Origin: Azadirachta indica
Lineage: Eukaryota; Streptophyta; Magnoliopsida; Sapindales; Meliaceae
Reading direction: 5' to 3'
Assembly (NCBI GenBank): GCA_022749755.1
Contig: CM040441.1
Coordinates: 21,205,475-21,269,474 of the forward strand
DNA: 64,000 nt
Both the position numbers and the translations under genes were made by a program. A model generated the notes under the pieces. It was not told the origin of the DNA and ran no database searches. It was given only the letters and a program-made list of their open reading frames with translations. Each line of letters opens with the position of its first letter. Within the stretch, counting starts at the first letter, position 1. Shown here one piece after another: positions 61,975-64,000 of this stretch.

Positions 61975-63850
61975 GTGACATACTATGAAATAATTCAATC
62001 ACATGTATATATATTTTATATAGTTCTTCTTGATTTTTTAAATAAAATATTTTTTAATTTTTAAATAATTTTATCCTATTAGATATATTAATTATTTTTA
62101 ATTTATTACATAAAAATAATAAAATGAGCTAGTAAAATTTATTTAAATTTGATTGAAAGTTTATGAAACAAATCTATATTATTAAAAGCCACAGGAATTT
62201 CTAAAATTTTATTTAGTAATCGCTAACTAGCCGTAGGACTCAAGGCATTTGTGTCACTTTCTCAAACACAATGGTAATATTTAGGTTTGGCAATTTAGAT
62301 AAATATATCCTATTCATTTCATGTCAAGTAAAGTATCAGAAAATTTTATACTAACATAAATACAATCTATTTATTAAGTGTCACAAGTTTAAAACACTAC
62401 ACAATTCAATTAATAAATAAGTTATATAACACAAAACTCGTCAACCTATTTATTAATAAAAAATAAATGGATTGTATTTTTTAACATAAATTAGGTAGTT
62501 AACATAAATTTTATTCATGTAACCAATTGACATAAGAGTTATCTTTTTAACTCATTTATCCAATTAAGTGCAATTTTCATCTATTAAAACAATTAATGTT
62601 AATGTAATACTTAATTAAAATTAAATTAATACGTAATATAAGTCAACAAAACACAACATATATAAAGTTTATAACAAAGTTCAAGTATATTGATATTTCA
62701 AATAATTTTTTCCTATTAGGCATATTAATTATTTTAATTTATCAAATAAAACAGTAATAATACAAGTTATTAAAATTTAGGGTAAATGAGTATGGACCAC
62801 CATCTTATGGCCTTAGTGATACGAAGATATTCACTTTAAAAATAATTATTAAACACACTTTTTCCTTTACTTTTTTTAATTAATATTAAATTTTAACTCA
62901 TCTTAATCAATTCAATGATAAAAATAAGGAAAAATTTTTCAAAATAACTTTATTTTGCACTCAATTTATGTAAATGTTCACGTTTCTTTTTTTTTTTTTA
63001 CATTAATTTTCAGCACTCAGTAGCCATCTTTTATCTTTCATCCTCTTCTTCATATATTTTAACATTTTTCACATTTACATTTACATTTACCAAAACCCTA
63101 ATAAGTTATGAGGTCAACAACAAAGACAACAGTTGTATTGACGGCAGATTTGATGGTGGTAAAAGCAAAATTTAAACTAACAAAAAAAAATGTATAACAT
63201 ATGGCCAAACCAAAATTTTATGATTAAAATAAAAAATCTAAACTAATTTTGTTAATATTAAACTACAATTATAAGTATTCGGCAACATCTATACATCAGT
63301 CGTTGTAACATATATTTTTTTTAAATTAAAAAAATCAATAATTTTTCAAATTCATCTTCTGATTCCATGAAATTCTGAAAAAGCCTTATAGGTTTATTGA
63401 CTGTTTGAATGCTTAATACATAAGTTAATGATTTTTTTCTTTTAAAAAAATAACATTTTTAGTGTCTTTTATTCTTTTTATAACTAAAGATTATATAACA
63501 AATTCTTTTAAATATGTTAAATAAGATTATTTTAAATATATATGTAAATATATTATAATTAATTGTGACACATTATAAAATAACCCAATAACATGTGTTT
63601 ATATAGTTTTGAAATAATCTTATTCTGTTAGGTATATTAATTATTTTAAATTTATCAAATAAAATAATAACATGAGTTATTATAATTTATTTATATGTAA
63701 ATAAAAGTTTATTAATTAGGTGATTGTATTAACACAACCCATTTAACATATTAACTAGTTAACATAGATTTTTTTTTATTTAAACTTAATTAAAATAATT
63801 AATACTAATATAATTACATAATCAAAATTAATTATTTGACAAAATTTTGT
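61975..63850. repeat. Dispersed AT-rich repeat, three partial copies
   Basis: A segment reading roughly tcctattagatatattaattatttt followed by aatttat(c)aaataaaa is present at about 62070, 62710 and 63625. Adjacent shared sequence (cattataaaataa..caataacatgtg near 61980 and 63568, and tagttaacatagatttt near 62490 and 63755) extends the first and third copies. The sequence between the second and third copies includes an orphan MULE-like end. Confidence 0.55.
62931..63190 (+). repeat. Orphan MULE terminus related to the giant element
   Basis: ggaaaaatttttcaaaataac at 62934, then tttatgtaaatg, followed 130-190 bases inside by ttcac and aacaacaaagacaacagttgtattgacgg. These parallel the order gggaaatttttcaaaataa, tttacgtaaata, tttcaccaaa and acggtgacgtcaacag of the left arm terminus at 42829-43080. 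No transposase or second terminus was found, so it is a solo or truncated end. Confidence 0.45.
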
Positions 63851-63869
63851 TTGATCTTGTGTTTGGTAT

Positions 63870-64000
63870 ACTTAGTGGCGGAGCTCTTTAGGGGCCTAAT
63901 GCAATTAAGGGCCCAAGGCCCACCAAAATTTTTAAAATAAAATATTAAATTTTGTGTTATATTTTAATTAGAAGATGTAAAATATTCATTTGACCTGCAA
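63870..64000. other. Possible transposon end at the window edge
   Basis: The sequence agtggcggagctctttaggggcctaat resembles an end pattern frequent in plant repeats (ggcggagc followed by a G-rich run). It cannot be resolved because the window ends. Confidence 0.25.

Overview
This is AT-rich plant nuclear DNA, most likely from a woody eudicot. It contains split genes with GT-AG introns, a CYP716-like P450, a plant thioredoxin-type glutathione peroxidase, Ty1/copia and LINE debris, many MITE-like elements and a Mutator-like transposon carrying a Ulp1-type protease gene. The species cannot be fixed from the sequence alone. Only three host genes can be supported, all on the minus strand.

Layout. 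At 1-5440 there is a two-exon gene for a small secreted repeat peptide (1353-2122), flanked by two direct copies of a repeat of about 0.9 kb. The second copy is broken by a LINE remnant and abuts a copia RNase H scrap. From 5440 to 8328 lie an LTR-like promoter block and a palindromic hairpin. A degenerate minus-strand copia element occupies 8329-12927. A three-exon cytochrome P450 gene lies at 16126-17791. The stretch 17792-29674 is AT-rich and gene-free with several inverted-repeat elements. A complete six-exon GPX3-like glutathione peroxidase gene lies at 29675-32367, with two ABA-type promoter elements and an overlapping upstream ORF. The stretch 32375-42764 is gene-free with MITEs, one of them with a perfect 9-10 bp target duplication, plus a decayed coding remnant near 39.8-40.2 kb.

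The dominant structure is 42765-59263. It is a Mutator-like element with a Ulp1 protease passenger (Kaonashi/KI-MULE type) whose two ends are enormous inverted arms: about 7.8 kb on the left and 6.3 kb on the right. Each arm holds the terminus, a 5' leader, an ATT-rich tandem array, a DUF1985-Ulp1 pseudogene, GGTACC-rich repeats and the 3' end of the transposase. The arms enclose a unique 2.3 kb segment with the 5' two thirds of the MuDR-type transposase. One half of the element therefore seems to have been copied, inverted, onto the other end. The left arm carries the transposase tail antisense to the transposase itself, the geometry of a hairpin-RNA silencing locus such as maize Mu killer. 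All coding parts are broken, but the two arms preserve complementary sets of lesions.

From 59264 to the end the sequence is AT-rich and gene-free, with a three-copy repeat and an orphan terminus related to the large element. The three host genes share no obvious pathway: a candidate peptide signal, a P450 and a membrane-anchored thiol peroxidase.
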